Positions 38,201 through 48,801 of a stretch of 64,000 nucleotides of DNA are shown here, piece by piece. The first letter of the stretch is position 1; each line of letters begins with the position of its first letter. The translations under genes and the position numbers were made by a program. Origin of the DNA: Diospyros lotus (Eukaryota; Streptophyta; Magnoliopsida; Ericales; Ebenaceae); the NCBI RefSeq assembly GCF_014633365.1, contig NC_068339.1, positions 13,787,925 to 13,851,924 of the forward strand, written 5' to 3'. Under the pieces are notes generated by a model. It made no database searches. It saw only the letters and a list, made by a program, of their open reading frames with translations, and was not told where the DNA came from.

Positions 38201-41200
38201 GAACTATCAAATTATCAATAATAACACATACATATCATTCATGATTCATCATTTTCAAATTTTAAAGTAACAACATCAAAGTTGATTCATTCATCATGCA
38301 AATTCTAAACTAAAAACATCATCAAAATTCAAACTCAAAAGTCTCAAACATTGTAAAAATATCATACATAATATACAAACATAAATATATTATGTCTATA
38401 TAAATTTTTTTAAAAATAAAGCTTCAGTGATGGCTTCGGAGACCAGATGTGTTGGGGATGATTCAACACTCCACCGATTTGCTGGGGTGTTGAATCACCT
38501 GTGTGATGAACCTAGTAGATCACTGAGTTCATCTCATCCCAGTGATCTGGTGGGTCCATCTAATTTCATTGCCACTAGAAAAATTAGAACTAGAAGATAA
38601 AATCCAAATCTGATTTCATTGCCAAAAGCCAAATCTTTTGGGTTCAAATCAAAAGAAGTGGTGGTGGTGGTGGCAGCAAGTCACAATGAAGGTGAATGAC
38701 AGTAACGGCAATAGACGTTGCAGCGTTGGAACAGAGAAAAGAAAGGGGAAGAAATTAGATCCTGGAAGAATAAGAAGAACAAGGAAGAAGAAGAAGAAGA
38801 AATTAGATAAGATGGTGGTGGACAGTGGGGTGGAGGCAGTGGACAATAGTTGGTTTGCAGAGATAGAAGAGAGAGGATTAAAAAGAGAGTTGGTGGCTTT
38901 TTTATATCCAGGGCAAAATTATCCAAACAATGCAAAAAACTAAAGGCAAAAAATTAACATCTATGCAGTAGGCTGATGTTAAAGGCGCGCCTAGGTGCAT
39001 CTCACACCCCGGCGCCTCGCCATTCAAGGCAAGTGCCTCCCGGAAAACGCATCGCCTAGGCCCAGTCGAAGCGCCGAACTAGCGCCTTGCGCCTAGGCGC
39101 ACCTTTAACATCTATGCTTAGCCCTTGCCACAAGTGGGCCTTATTCCTTGACATACTTCCCTACTGCTATCGCTCAAGTGCCACAACACAGATTGACATC
39201 CGACATCCCACATAGACAACACATAAACATGCCAATGCCACATACCATGGTTCGATAATTTATCACACAAAATTCAATGCACATAAGCAAAACATTTTGG
39301 GACGAACCTCCCATATGAAAACAACTTTCTGCAGGTTAAACCATTAACATGCAACAAAATCATTTGCATGAAACCAAAACAAATTTTGGGTCAAACCACC
39401 CGTAATAAACAAAGTTTAGGTAGAACCACTCACAATAAAACCAAGTTTAGTTAGGAACCCTCACCTTGAACGTATCTCAGAATATCTCGATTCTCGTGTC
39501 AGGCCTTAATACTCGTACTATTACTCAACCTTGAGTCTCAACGATCCCTAGACATCATATTCATTCAAAAGAATATCAATATCTATTTTTTATAATTTTC
39601 CACCATTTTCTTCCTATTTTTCCCTCAATAACTCTACAATAAATACCTCCTCAAGGTTTTTCCCAAATTTTTCTCCACCATAATTCATAAAATATTTTTC
39701 TAAAACTATTAAAAAAAAATCTAGAAAATACCACTTTCTCACGCGCTTGGCACTTGTACTGCGCATAATGACTAGCATGTGTACCTCACGCGCCGATCAT
39801 TTTCTCCGGCTCCGGCCACCGACGGTTGCTAGATTTTCCTCCTACCCTTCTCTACTCATCACATCGATCACAATAGTGTGTTTGGATGCTCGAAACAATA
39901 GCCGGAAGTATCCCAACTGGATGTTTAAATCCTCGGTTCCGACAGCCTCTTGTGTTTTCCGGCGACCATCAAAACACCCTCAAATCTACACGAACCTTGC
40001 TCAAATTCTCCAGAAATTATCCTCTCGACTCGACCCAAAGAACAAAAACCCCTTATCCTCCTCTCACAATTCAACCTCTAAAGCCTCGAATTTGAGTTCA
40101 AACTTGAAGAAAACCCTCAGCCATCGACCCCCTATTTATACCCAATTCTTGGCTCAAAACGTCTATTCCTATCAAATCCTTGGCCCCTATCATCATCATA
40201 GCCATTTAATGGCCTCAAATCACCCTAATATAGCTAAGATTTGCCTCGAGATTATCTTGAGTTTTCCGGCGACCTAACGGCCGAAAAACGGTCAAATCGA
40301 CCATCCTTGTGGCCAATTCTCGTCCAAGGGCCGGTCATGATGGCCCTAGACTTAGCCCTGAAGTTTCAACAACCCTCCTGACAGCCATCCACGGCTGAAA
40401 TCAGTGATGGGAGATAAAAATTGCACTTTGGCCTTCAATTTTCCAAATTCCATTTGGGGCCTTTCCATGCAGCCCCTTGAGTTTCTGAAAAATTCCACAA
40501 TTACCCTTAGATTTTTCTCACATTTCATCCCCCAAGTTTCATTTTACCACTTTCAGCCAAGTTTCATAAATCACACTTAGGCCCGAAATTATACTTTGAT
40601 CACGAATCCCTCTTGTTTCATCCCGAAACCACCACAGGGTTGTTCCTTATACAAAATTTGAATCCTCTCAGGGTTCCATTGACTTTTCAGAAATCTCTTA
40701 CGATCATTCGATTTTTCAGTCTGAATCATAGTTATACCGAAAATTGTCTCTAATCCGATTTTTTTGGTGCCATATCTCGAGATACTCGACAATCCCATAT
40801 CACTTTCCTTTGACATCTGAGCTTCGAGGCATTCCTTGCAATTGATTCGGTTACTTATAACTCTAAAAAAATATACTTAAGCCTTAGAGTTTTTGAAAAT
40901 TCCACTTAGGCCCCAATAAAAATTTTCACTTAAGACCTCAAGAAATTCTCAGGTGTTATAACAATGGTGTAGGGAAAAGAAGCATGTATAGGAAAATTTC
41001 AAAGGAGATCATTTTTATAAGCAACTATATGAGAACACTCTTACCTTGTGTCAAAGGAAAACAACCACAAAATTAATACAAGGTCCAAGTCACCTACCAG
41101 AAAGTTCCACAACAACTTGGGTTTCAAAAAATCTGGGCCATGGAAAAATACCTTTATTATCATAGATATTTTGTATAACAATTCAAGCATGGGAATACCC

Positions 41201-44200
41201 CAAATTTGACAATAGGCTTTGCTCGTTCAACCCTTTAAAGTTTGAACCACAATCTACGAAATCCCATAAGAGACACTCAAGAACCACTAACTAAATGGGA
41301 CTCTTGTGCAACTAGGTAATACAACAAGAGAAACAATAATATTGAATGAAGTGCAAAATGCTAGGGCACAAGCTCCATGTCTAGAAAATTGAGTAAAATG
41401 CTTGCCAACAGTTTGAGGAGAGTTTCCCTAACTTGTAGGACAAGTAATCAACAAACAAATTTCAAAAACCTAGCACCTCTGATGCCTAGACTCTGGGACC
41501 TTTTATGATAAGTATACAAGTACCATACTTACCCAGTCCTATTTGCAAGGAACTATAATGCAAATGAATTTCATATTTCTTACATACATTTTATGTTTTT
41601 TTCAATAAAATGATGTTTATATATAGGTTTTTATACTTTTGAGTAAGAGTTTTTGCATAATTTCATAGAAAATTCTTCTACTTTCATACATTTATCAAGT
41701 GCATGCCAATTATATGTGTGGTACACATCATCCATTATAATATCACAAGTGTCATGAAATCAAAATGAGTAGATATATAGCTTAGAAACTTTTATGCTAA
41801 AGAAGAAAAAAAAAAAACTTAAAACACATACAAGCTATGTCTATCCTAAAATCCAAGAATAATATTGAACAGATTAAAGGTGTCTATGGCATGCCTAGGA
41901 TGTAGAATATGCTTAAAGAAAGGTAAGGAGTGGAAGAGCAGAAGACTTGTGAAACTATTGAGACCATCACTCATGATTGGTCTGATTAGGGTGGACTGCA
42001 TAAAGACTTTAATTGTGCCTTCATCTGCAAGATATGTTTCAATTACCCCACACCAATTATTCTCAGTATTCTCTTATGGAGGCAGGAAGAATTGTTTCTG
42101 TCACCTCAGATACAAGCAGTTGGGCAAATGCTTAGGCAATTGAGTTGAGTACCATATCTCTTAAGCAGCTTTTTGATCCAAGCAGCATGTAATTTTAAAT
42201 CAAATTAATCATTCAGAAATTTTTTAGATTGATATATAGTTATCATTCCTCCATTATAACAAATATACAACTATATAAAGGTCACCAGTTGTATTGTATC
42301 CATGCATGGAAATGATAAAAAGTAAAGACCTGGTAGAGCATGCACAAAAAATATACCCTTCAAATTATTGATACATAAATATGAAGAATAAGAATTCCAT
42401 GCAAGATAATAAACAAAATAACTACATGATTCCAAGAAAAAAAAAACATGAAAATGCCCAAAAGAGAAATAACCTTCATGAAAATTAAAGGAACTTGATA
42501 TCCAAAACATAGAACATAGGAGTAGCATGTAGGTTTAATGCATAAACAATGAATAAAAATAAAACTTTAGACCTGTGGTAGGGGAAGAACAGAAAGAAAA
42601 TCGATGATAAAATAGCCCCGTAGGTATCGCTTGGCTATTTGCCCAGGATCTATCACAAGTTCACCTCGTCCAAATACCCTAGATGATGGGGCAATGTATG
42701 CTGTCCTGAATTGCAATGCCATGTGAAGGAGATAGAAAGCATCAATTATTGTTCGGAGCGTTGTAGCTATGATCGATAACTTTCGATCAATACCTAGACA
42801 CTGTGATGACTGATTAAAAACTGGAAGATAGAAAAAGAGAGGATCCACAGATACAGCTAGAATACATGATACAACAAAAAGTTTGTTCCACAGCTGAAGG
42901 AATTTATCTTGAGGATCAAATATCTTCTTCTCTGATACTTTAAGATCTTCTGGAAACACTGCCCGAGACACCCCAAATCTAAGTGAACGACCAATTGACT
43001 TAAGACCCTCAGATCCTTTCCTCATTCCTTTCTTGAAAGACTTTGATGGGGTATTAGTTGCTTGACCAGAACGTTTTAACCCCTCAATTCCAAATCCACA
43101 TTTGTTCATTCCAACTGAGGTAGAGGGAGATGATAACCTGGAGTCCAAGTCATCCAACCTAAAAGATTAAAGCCAAAAACAAAAAAGCAAAATATTAGAT
43201 GCCATAGCCTGAAACACTCAGCCAAAGCAATATTTATCACCAGGATCAAGAGCCTTTAGTTTCTGACTGGTAGCAAGAGGGGAAAAAAAGGTTTCCAGCA
43301 CCAAAATATGAAGATTCAAGAAATAATCGCTGCCCCCACGGGGGGGTTTGACACAGGAGAAAAACAAGTAACAAATTTCTCATTCACTATATGTCCAGTA
43401 GATGAGCTAGTCAAGGAAAATTAATTGCATCATCAAGAAGATTTCAGTTAATGAGTGAAATTCTTGTCAATTTCTTATCCAGAAAACATGCAGTCCACAG
43501 CATTTTAATTACTGTAAGTGGCGAGACAGCAGTACTGTCATGGTGAAGGTGAATTTGCTTCAATGAACTCTTTCCAATGTGGCTTTTTTTATTGGGGCAG
43601 CAGCACAAGCAGATACATGTCCAGATAGGATGGTGAGTTTGTTAGTCATCTTCTCATCCATTTTTTTGTGGCTAGAGATGAAAGTGGCAGTATATATTGA
43701 AGATAAAACAGAAGAAATTTGGTAGATATGATCTGAAATTGTTCAATAAACACTAACACATGTCCCATTGAGGACAAGTTCTAAGTCTATATTGAGACAG
43801 GGAAGACTAAAATTAAGCTAGGTCCAAGTAATGAAGGAAGACATGAAAATTGAAGCTTAACTGAATTTTACAGCCCTTGATATGGCAAAATGGAGTGAAA
43901 GGATACAAGTAGCAGCTCCAAAGGAGAAAAAGGCTAGTTGATTTGAGTTCTGTAGTTAGTTTCCTGGCTTATTAATCCATTTTTTAACCAATTTTTTATG
44001 TTCATAGATTATTTGGAATAATTAATGTAAAGGTGTTGCAGGTTTATAAATGGGTGATAACCCCTAAGGTACTCATTTTCTCTAATACAAGTGCTTTATT
44101 TATTGGGGGGGGAAAGAAAGTTGGAATTGTCAGGACCCTAGTCCTAACTGATGTATGGTAGAACTGGAAATTGAGGGAGAAATAGCAAGAATTGAGGGGG

Positions 44201-45868
44201 GAACAGACTGAAATTAGGGAGACTGACAGAAAGTAGGGGGGAGACCAGGAGAAATGGGGGAGAAATTTGACAGAATTGAGGGGGAAATCAGAAAGAACAA
44301 TAGAGGGAAATAAGAGACTTCAATACATTCTTCATAATTCATGACATTGATATCCGGCCATGAGTGTTATGGCTGTTATATATAAGCAGCCCACAATTCT
44401 ATAGAGCAGTTACCACTCCTCCACTACTAGTAATTGCTCCTTTAATTAGTTCACTACCTCCCCCACTACTCTATAACTAAGAATAATCAGATAATAAAAG
44501 CAATAACTAACTAGTTCAAAAAAATAGGTAAAAATAGAAATAAATATAACAAGCTGGTCATGACATTAGAGAAGAAAGAACCCATAGATGGTATAAAAGT
44601 TGAATCAAGAAGGATGTTAAGTGTAGCTGGTTCTGAACTTTGAGAGATCTTTGGTTGAAGTATAGAACAAAAATAGATATAATAAAAGTTGGTCGTGACA
44701 TTAGAGAAGAAAGAACGCATAGATGGTATAAAAGTTGAATCAAGAAGGATATTAAGTGTAGCTGGTTCTGAAATTTGAGAGATCTTAGGTTGAAGTATAG
44801 AACAACTAAAAATTCTTTTGTTGGTGGAAAATGTAGAAAAAAGAAAGAATCATACAGGGTAGACAAACAACAATATGATCATGAGAATTAAGGCAAAGTA
44901 AAGGAGAGTATAGCTTTTCTACATAAGGCCTTTAATTTTTAAGAGGGAAGGAGATAAGATAGCTAAGAATTCATAAAAGCAATAAGAACATTAACAGAGA
45001 GTATGGAGAATGGTTCTGAGTGGCCTTACAACTGAAGATTTGTGCAAGCATTAAATTCCCTTAAATCAACATATGGCTCAAAGACCTAATGGAACCAAGT
45101 TGACAGCGTCCAAAAAGTTGATGTATGGTTAATGTATTCGGCTTGATGGCATATTTGTACAAGATATTAGCAGGTATGGGTGGGCATGACTGCATTCTTC
45201 TGTTGCCTTTTCCATGAAAATGCAGCCCTGAGTATGAGCAAACTTTAGTCTAGTAGTTTGTTAGGTAACTTATACAAGAGTATGACAATGAAGATGACAC
45301 TAATATCAAAGAAGTACAGGAAAGGGGGTTCTTGAATCATAAAATGAGAGATCAAGTTCTAGGCAAGAAATTCATGAGCTAAACATCATAGTCATCACAT
45401 TAAAAAGGCATACAATTCACTGCAATTCAATAATTCCATCAGAATAGAGGGACAGAACTACTTCCATGCAAGAATCAAAGCCAACAAGATCAGGGACCTC
45501 ATTGCAATTCAATAATTCCATCAGAAGAATAGATGAAAGATTATAAATGGTGAACATTATGAGTCCAGATCCACATCATTAATGACTCTCCAACCACTCA
45601 CTAGCTGGTAAAATAAAATCAAGAAACACATAGTAATCTGGCACAAAGAAGATCGTGTGGGTGCAACTTTGAATTAGAGGCCTAATGAAACTTCACAAGA
45701 AATAAATAACAATATATTGATCCGTATGGGGTTGGCCTCATGGATTCTAGATTGCCAATCACCTCTATCTATGAAACTTCGTAAGAAATAATAAATTAAA
45801 TACATATACCTCACAAACTTCTCTCGCTGGCTGCCCAGAATTTGTGACTTGGAACCACAGTCAAACAT
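26210..45868 (-). CDS. CNGC5: Cyclic nucleotide-gated ion channel, CNGC5-like (group II), 7 exons, 738 aa
   Basis: Exons (transcription order): 45868-45810, 43158-42573, 35761-35549, 30918-30608, 29726-29615, 27651-27415, 26908-26210 (TAA); 2217 nt. Plant CNGCs are plasma-membrane calcium-permeable channels; the CNGC5/6/9 group acts in guard cells and root hairs. S1 lies at about 110-133; exon 3 encodes the S4-S5 region. The pore and filter are at about 378-396 (WWGLQNLSTLGQGL), S6 at about 404-424. The C-linker is in exon 6. The cyclic nucleotide-binding domain is at about 525-620, with phosphate-binding cassette LKEGDFCGEELLTWALD (572-588). An IQ-type calmodulin site, AACFIQAAWRRYSKRK, lies at 648-663, and PPEPDF near the C-terminus. 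The N-terminus MFDCGSKSQ..GQREKFVRLDDLDSRL-type pattern fits group II, and the body is closest to CNGC5. All junctions are GT-AG and in phase despite about 17 kb of introns full of transposon debris. Confidence 0.95.
27652..29614 (-). other. CNGC intron 5, with microsatellites
   Basis: About 2 kb. It contains an AC repeat preceded by a C run (28080-28104), and a C10/CT-repeat compound tract (28566-28606). No coding remnants were recognised. Confidence 0.75.
28566..28606. repeat. Compound poly-C and (CT)n microsatellite
   Basis: A run of about 10 C followed by CTGCCCC and about ten CT units, inside CNGC intron 5. Confidence 0.85.
29727..30607 (-). other. CNGC intron 4
   Basis: About 0.9 kb of intron between the exon with the pore filter start and the S6 exon. 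The codon for the first filter serine is split across it (AG|T). No other feature seen. Confidence 0.75.
31250..33330 (-). mobile_element. Degenerate plant LINE (non-LTR retrotransposon) in CNGC intron 3
   Basis: On the minus strand many short stretches match the second ORF of a common plant LINE type. They include a reverse-transcriptase motif around 32420-32470 (RRGIKL..H-MKL type), FRYFGLIVQKGGEIIEDIAHKI-like sequence around 31740-31830, and the C-terminal ECWAVKHQHV...RILWWIC..TKKDRIRN block around 31500-31640. The 3' tail ends near 31250 with a CCCACCTAGCAGGATTTAGGC phrase. The frame is broken by many stops and frameshifts, and the 5' part is missing. It lies in the same orientation as the CNGC gene. 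A T15 tract at about 33030 interrupts it. Confidence 0.8.
33838..34186. mobile_element. 349-bp solo LTR in CNGC intron 3, TSD GAAAG
   Basis: The ends are CGTCACGACC (the first base probably T originally) and GTGCGTGACA. The flanking 5-bp direct repeats are GAAAG at 33833-33837 and 34187-34191. The interior has a strongly CT-rich block (TCTCTCTCAAATTCTC type) at 34020-34140. The TGTCA/TGACA ends and CT/GA-rich interior resemble the LTRs of the element at 50261-55736, but the sequence is not the same family member. Confidence 0.82.
36442..36734 (-). mobile_element. LTR remnant with adjacent primer-binding-like site
   Basis: The 293-bp segment has perfect 10-bp inverted ends, TGATGTAGAA and TTCTACATCA. 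Read on the minus strand, it is followed at 36432-36441 by TTTGGTATCC, similar to a tRNA-complementary primer site, and then by about 200 bp of noncoding DNA. This looks like one LTR plus leader of a broken or TRIM-like element. No second LTR was found. Confidence 0.55.
36735..36810 (-). mobile_element. LINE 3'-tail fragment
   Basis: The blocks TGGGTCAACTACATAAATTT, TTTTTATCTATGG and CTTCTGTGAGACCCTTATAA align in order with the 3' end of the LINE at 31250-31330. It is directly adjacent to the LTR remnant at 36442-36734. Confidence 0.5.
38020..38120. repeat. 41-bp tandem repeats inside the long solo LTR
   Basis: The phrase GTGTCCACTCTCARCCCC recurs at about 38021, 38062 and 38103, each followed by ACCACTTGAG in the first two copies. 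The third copy is cut at 38120 by the nested element, and its remainder appears to resume after 39116. Confidence 0.85.
38121..39116. mobile_element. Nested inverted-repeat element with GCGCCTAGGCGC-rich ends
   Basis: The left end contains GAAAGGTGATAGGCGCATCAAGGCG; the right end, on the opposite strand, contains TTAAAGGTGCGCCTAGGCGCAAGGCG, so the ends are long imperfect inverted repeats. Near-matching 9-bp flanks, CTCAGCCCC (38112-38120) and CTTAGCCCT (39117-39125), suggest a Mutator-like 9-bp duplication. The interior is noncoding and includes GTGGTGG and GAA simple repeats. It interrupts the third 41-bp repeat of the LTR. Confidence 0.65.
44128..44565. mobile_element. LTR-like fragment with TGTCAGGACC / TCATGACA ends
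   Basis: The left end TGTCAGGACCCTAG and the right end GGTCATGACA resemble those of the gypsy-type LTRs elsewhere in the window, and a GA-rich interior (44160-44320) is the opposite-strand counterpart of the CT-rich block at 34020-34140. No matching 5-bp flanks were found, so it may be truncated or rearranged. Confidence 0.45.
44545..44815. repeat. About 135-bp direct tandem duplication in CNGC intron 1
   Basis: GGTCATGACATTAGAGAAG at about 44556 recurs as GGTCGTGACATTAGAGAAG at about 44691, and the following sequence repeats to about 44810 with a few substitutions. Confidence 0.8.
45718..45778 (-). mobile_element. LINE 3'-tail fragment in CNGC intron 1
   Basis: GGGGTTGGCCTCATGGATTC followed by ACCTCTATCTATGAAACTTCGTAAG has the block order of the LINE 3' tail at 31250-31330. 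Short and diverged. Confidence 0.5.
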
Positions 45869-45887
45869 TTTGCATGAAGAATTACAT
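45861..45887 (-). promoter_or_regulatory. CNGC5: Two minimal uORFs at the CNGC start
   Basis: In the 28-base leader of the first coding exon there is ATGTAA at 45887-45882, a start codon followed directly by a stop. A second ATG at 45875 opens a 4-codon frame that ends in TGA at 45863-45861, overlapping the main ATG (45868). Both lie downstream of the probable acceptor and so should be in the mature mRNA. Such uORFs usually reduce main-frame initiation. Confidence 0.65.
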
Positions 45888-45896
45888 GAATACCAG
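45869..45896 (-). promoter_or_regulatory. CNGC5: 5'-UTR part of first coding exon of CNGC, with splice acceptor
   Basis: On the minus strand a long pyrimidine tract ending CACTTTTTGCAG immediately precedes 45896. This strongly suggests a splice acceptor in the 5' UTR, meaning that transcription starts in an exon farther upstream. Confidence 0.7.
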
Positions 45897-46714
45897 CTGC
45901 AAAAAGTGAAAAGGGAAGTTAAGGAATCAATGTTCAACACCATGGTAAGATGAGAATACTTTGGAAACACTGGGGGGGAAAAAGAAAAGAAAAGAAAAGG
46001 GATTTATCAAAAAAAATCGAACTAGGTATCACTGGCATATTACTGTTATTTAGTTTTCCAATGAGGGACCAAGGTCGTCGATTTGATCCAAAGCTAGAAT
46101 GGATTGACATACTCCCAATTCATCAAAGTGACCCAACAACTTGAATTTGCTGTTTGACAAAGACAGTTGTCAAGTTTGTATAGCAATTCTATAAGGATCC
46201 ATCTAGCTAAAATTTTCTTCATATTTTTTTCAATATGAAGAATGTAAAAATTTATTTGTCATTCTTTTGACATAAAAAATACAAAATATATGTGTTCTAT
46301 CATTTGGATGGAGAGCAATTTGCTCAAGACTAGTACCTTAATTATCAAGTTATTGACTAATTTTTTTTATTTAAATTGGTGCACCTTGCATTTTTTTATT
46401 TGAATTAGATGTAATACATAAAAATATATACGTTTTCAGTGTCCTATCTGTGTATTCTCTAATATTGTTATATCAACATGTCATGCAATGATGTTCATCT
46501 GTTCATTTTCGGTCGCCAAAAACATGATCACGCATTTACAGTGGTTGAGCTTTTTATTTCATGCTTGAATTTAAAACCAAGACTTATCAACTCACCCTTT
46601 TTTTATTCTGCTCTTGTCAGCCAATTCTCCTTCACTTATTTTCAGACAAAAATAAATGGGTGGAAGATGGGACAGACCACTGCTCTAAATTACTTCTACT
46701 CTAATAGTTATATG

Positions 46715-48801
46715 TGTTGAGTGTAGATTTTGATGATTGATAATTGGCATGTGTGAATGTGAATTTATATTTTATGTTCTAACAAAGCATGAAGCCTTCA
46801 TAAGGCTTACAAAGCTATTCTTTAGTGATTTCATGACACAGGTTATATATAGAAACTTCTTATACTTATATAGAGATTTCATTATATATGGAAACAAGTT
46901 TTTAGAGAGCTTTCTAGAAATTTGAGTATTTGAGCTATGAATGGAAAGTTCTTCTTAGAATGGAAAGTCTAGAAGATATATTGAATCCTTGTTCATATAT
47001 GGGAAGTTCAAAAGATATATATGGAAGTTTTTGAGGAGATTGGAGTAGTCCACTATATGGAGTTGCCATATATGTAACTTGGCGACATGGCATTGTTAAT
47101 GTGGCATTTTGATGACATGGCAGCCACATGGAGCACACTCATCAAGGTTACATCTTCTCGTTGGTCTAAATATGGTAAGAGAATCATGGAGTAAATTTAA
47201 AGGTTCTTAGAAGCTTCTTTTCTTAGTTAAATATGGAAGAATTTTTGAATTGCATTCAAATGGAGAAGTTAAAGATTCAGCATTATTGTTCATCATTAAT
47301 AGAGGAAATTAAGGTTTGAAAGTTAAACCTTGATTGATATTACTTTCCTTTATTGTTGATTCTATCTCATTAAAAGGATCCTCTACTCAAATCATGGAAT
47401 CAATTATCCTACTCATTATGACTAATTGATATCTTCATTATGGGAGAATATTCTAAGGATATCTTGCATATATTCAGCTACACAAATTGATTCTCTTCTT
47501 GTTGTCAACATTTTTAGTATGGAAACTTGATCAATTAAGGGCTTTTGAAGTTATGATTGATATCTTCATTGTTGGACAAATTTGCTTCATTATTTGAGAA
47601 TATTTGGATGGATTTTCCACCATTTGGAGGTTTAAATTCAAATTTCAAATTAGCTATACTTGTTATGGAAGCTAAGGGGCCAATTGCACAATCAAAGGTG
47701 ATTGAAGATTCAACTAGAAGTCAGAATTGATTAGTTCTTATTTATGGTCGATTTTGCAAGAATTATGAAGGATTTTGTTGATATTTTAATCCTTAAAGTC
47801 AACCATGCATTATTGGAATTGATTTGCTCATTCAAGGCTGATTGGAGATCAACAAAAGTCAAAGATCTTGATGATCAATCAAGTTAGCTGATTATAGAAG
47901 GAAAATCAAGAATTCAAATGAAGGGCTGAGATTGGCTTGAAGACTTGACACATGGAGGGCTGAGATTGATCAAGGAAAGCCTTCTCTAGCACTATATAAA
48001 AGGGTCTCTTGAAGGCTTTGGAATAACTTTTGGAAGCCCTATCATTTTCTACATCATTAGCCAAGATTCTCATTCTCTCCAAGTCTTTCTTTTCCTCTAT
48101 CTTCTTGAGAGAAAACTAAGAGAGTTCTCTACACTTCATTGTATTATTTTTGAGAGAACCCTATTTTTCAATCTCTACTATCTTGTAAAGAGCGTACAAA
48201 ATCCAAACTAGTGAGTGTGAGACTCCAGAAATAGTTTGGTGGTGGTGAAGCCAAGTGAAGGCTTTGGTGGTTGTAAGAAAATTTTCATATAGTGGATTTG
48301 ATTGAAAATCCTAAGGAAGGGAATCCTTAGGTAGTGGATGTAAGCCATAAGGGCCGAACCACTATAAATCGCTGTGTCCTTCTTCTCTTCACTCTTTACT
48401 TATTCTTGCTTGATTATACTTATTTGTTTTTGTTTTTGTGTGGCCAAATCCTAAGGCCTACATTCTTGTTGGCTATTATATTTTGATTTGCTTTAATTGA
48501 TCATTCTTTGTACTCATTTAATATTCCATTTGGTTTATTTAAAGTCTTGTTATTGTGTGCATTCAAATCACATGTTTTTCACCAAGTTGTAATTTGAAGA
48601 GTATATTGGATCTAAGCACATACTAGCACAGCTGGCGGATATCATATTATCCATCTAGTATTTAAGTGCTCCCGTACTCTCAACTACAATTTTGGTTTAT
48701 ATTAAATTTGTTTTCTCATATATATACGTGCATAAGTTTTGCATTAAAGTTTTTAAAAGGTGTCAATTCACCCCCCCTCTTGACTAAGTTAGAACTCAAC
48801 A
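46715..48801. mobile_element. 2.1-kb solo LTR, probably Ty1/copia (SIRE/Maximus-like), TSD ATATG
   Basis: It starts TGTTGAG and ends CTCAACA, with ATATG duplicated on both sides (46710-46714 and 48802-48806). Near the right end is TTCACCCCCCCTCTTGAC, a phrase I associate with LTRs of plant SIRE/Maximus copia elements. No internal region, primer site or coding domain is present. It lies in the inferred 5'-UTR intron of the CNGC gene. Confidence 0.85.

Larger units (their letters stand above)
37148..40960. mobile_element. 3.8-kb solo LTR in CNGC intron 2, TSD ACAAT
   Basis: It starts TGTAACACC and ends GGTGTTATA (inverted ends, with one change from the expected final CA). It is flanked on both sides by ACAAT (37143-37147 and 40961-40965). 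TGTAACACCC..GGTGTTACA ends and very long LTRs are typical of some plant Ty3/gypsy lineages. The interior has no retroelement protein domains. It contains 41-bp tandem repeats and a nested element. Its removal by splicing leaves the CNGC frame intact. Confidence 0.85.

Noticed and set aside
38638..38943. 101-codon frame with poly-Trp and poly-Lys
   Set aside because: It is produced by GTGG and GAA simple repeats in the nested noncoding element.
39747..40277. 176-codon plus-strand open frame
   Set aside because: It lies wholly inside the 3.8-kb solo LTR, has low-complexity Ser/Pro/Asn composition and no recognisable domain.
37148..40960. Complete retrotransposon between the TGTAACACC and GGTGTTATA ends
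   Set aside because: No gag/pol remnants, primer site or polypurine tract and no internal paired LTRs, so a solo LTR explains it better.
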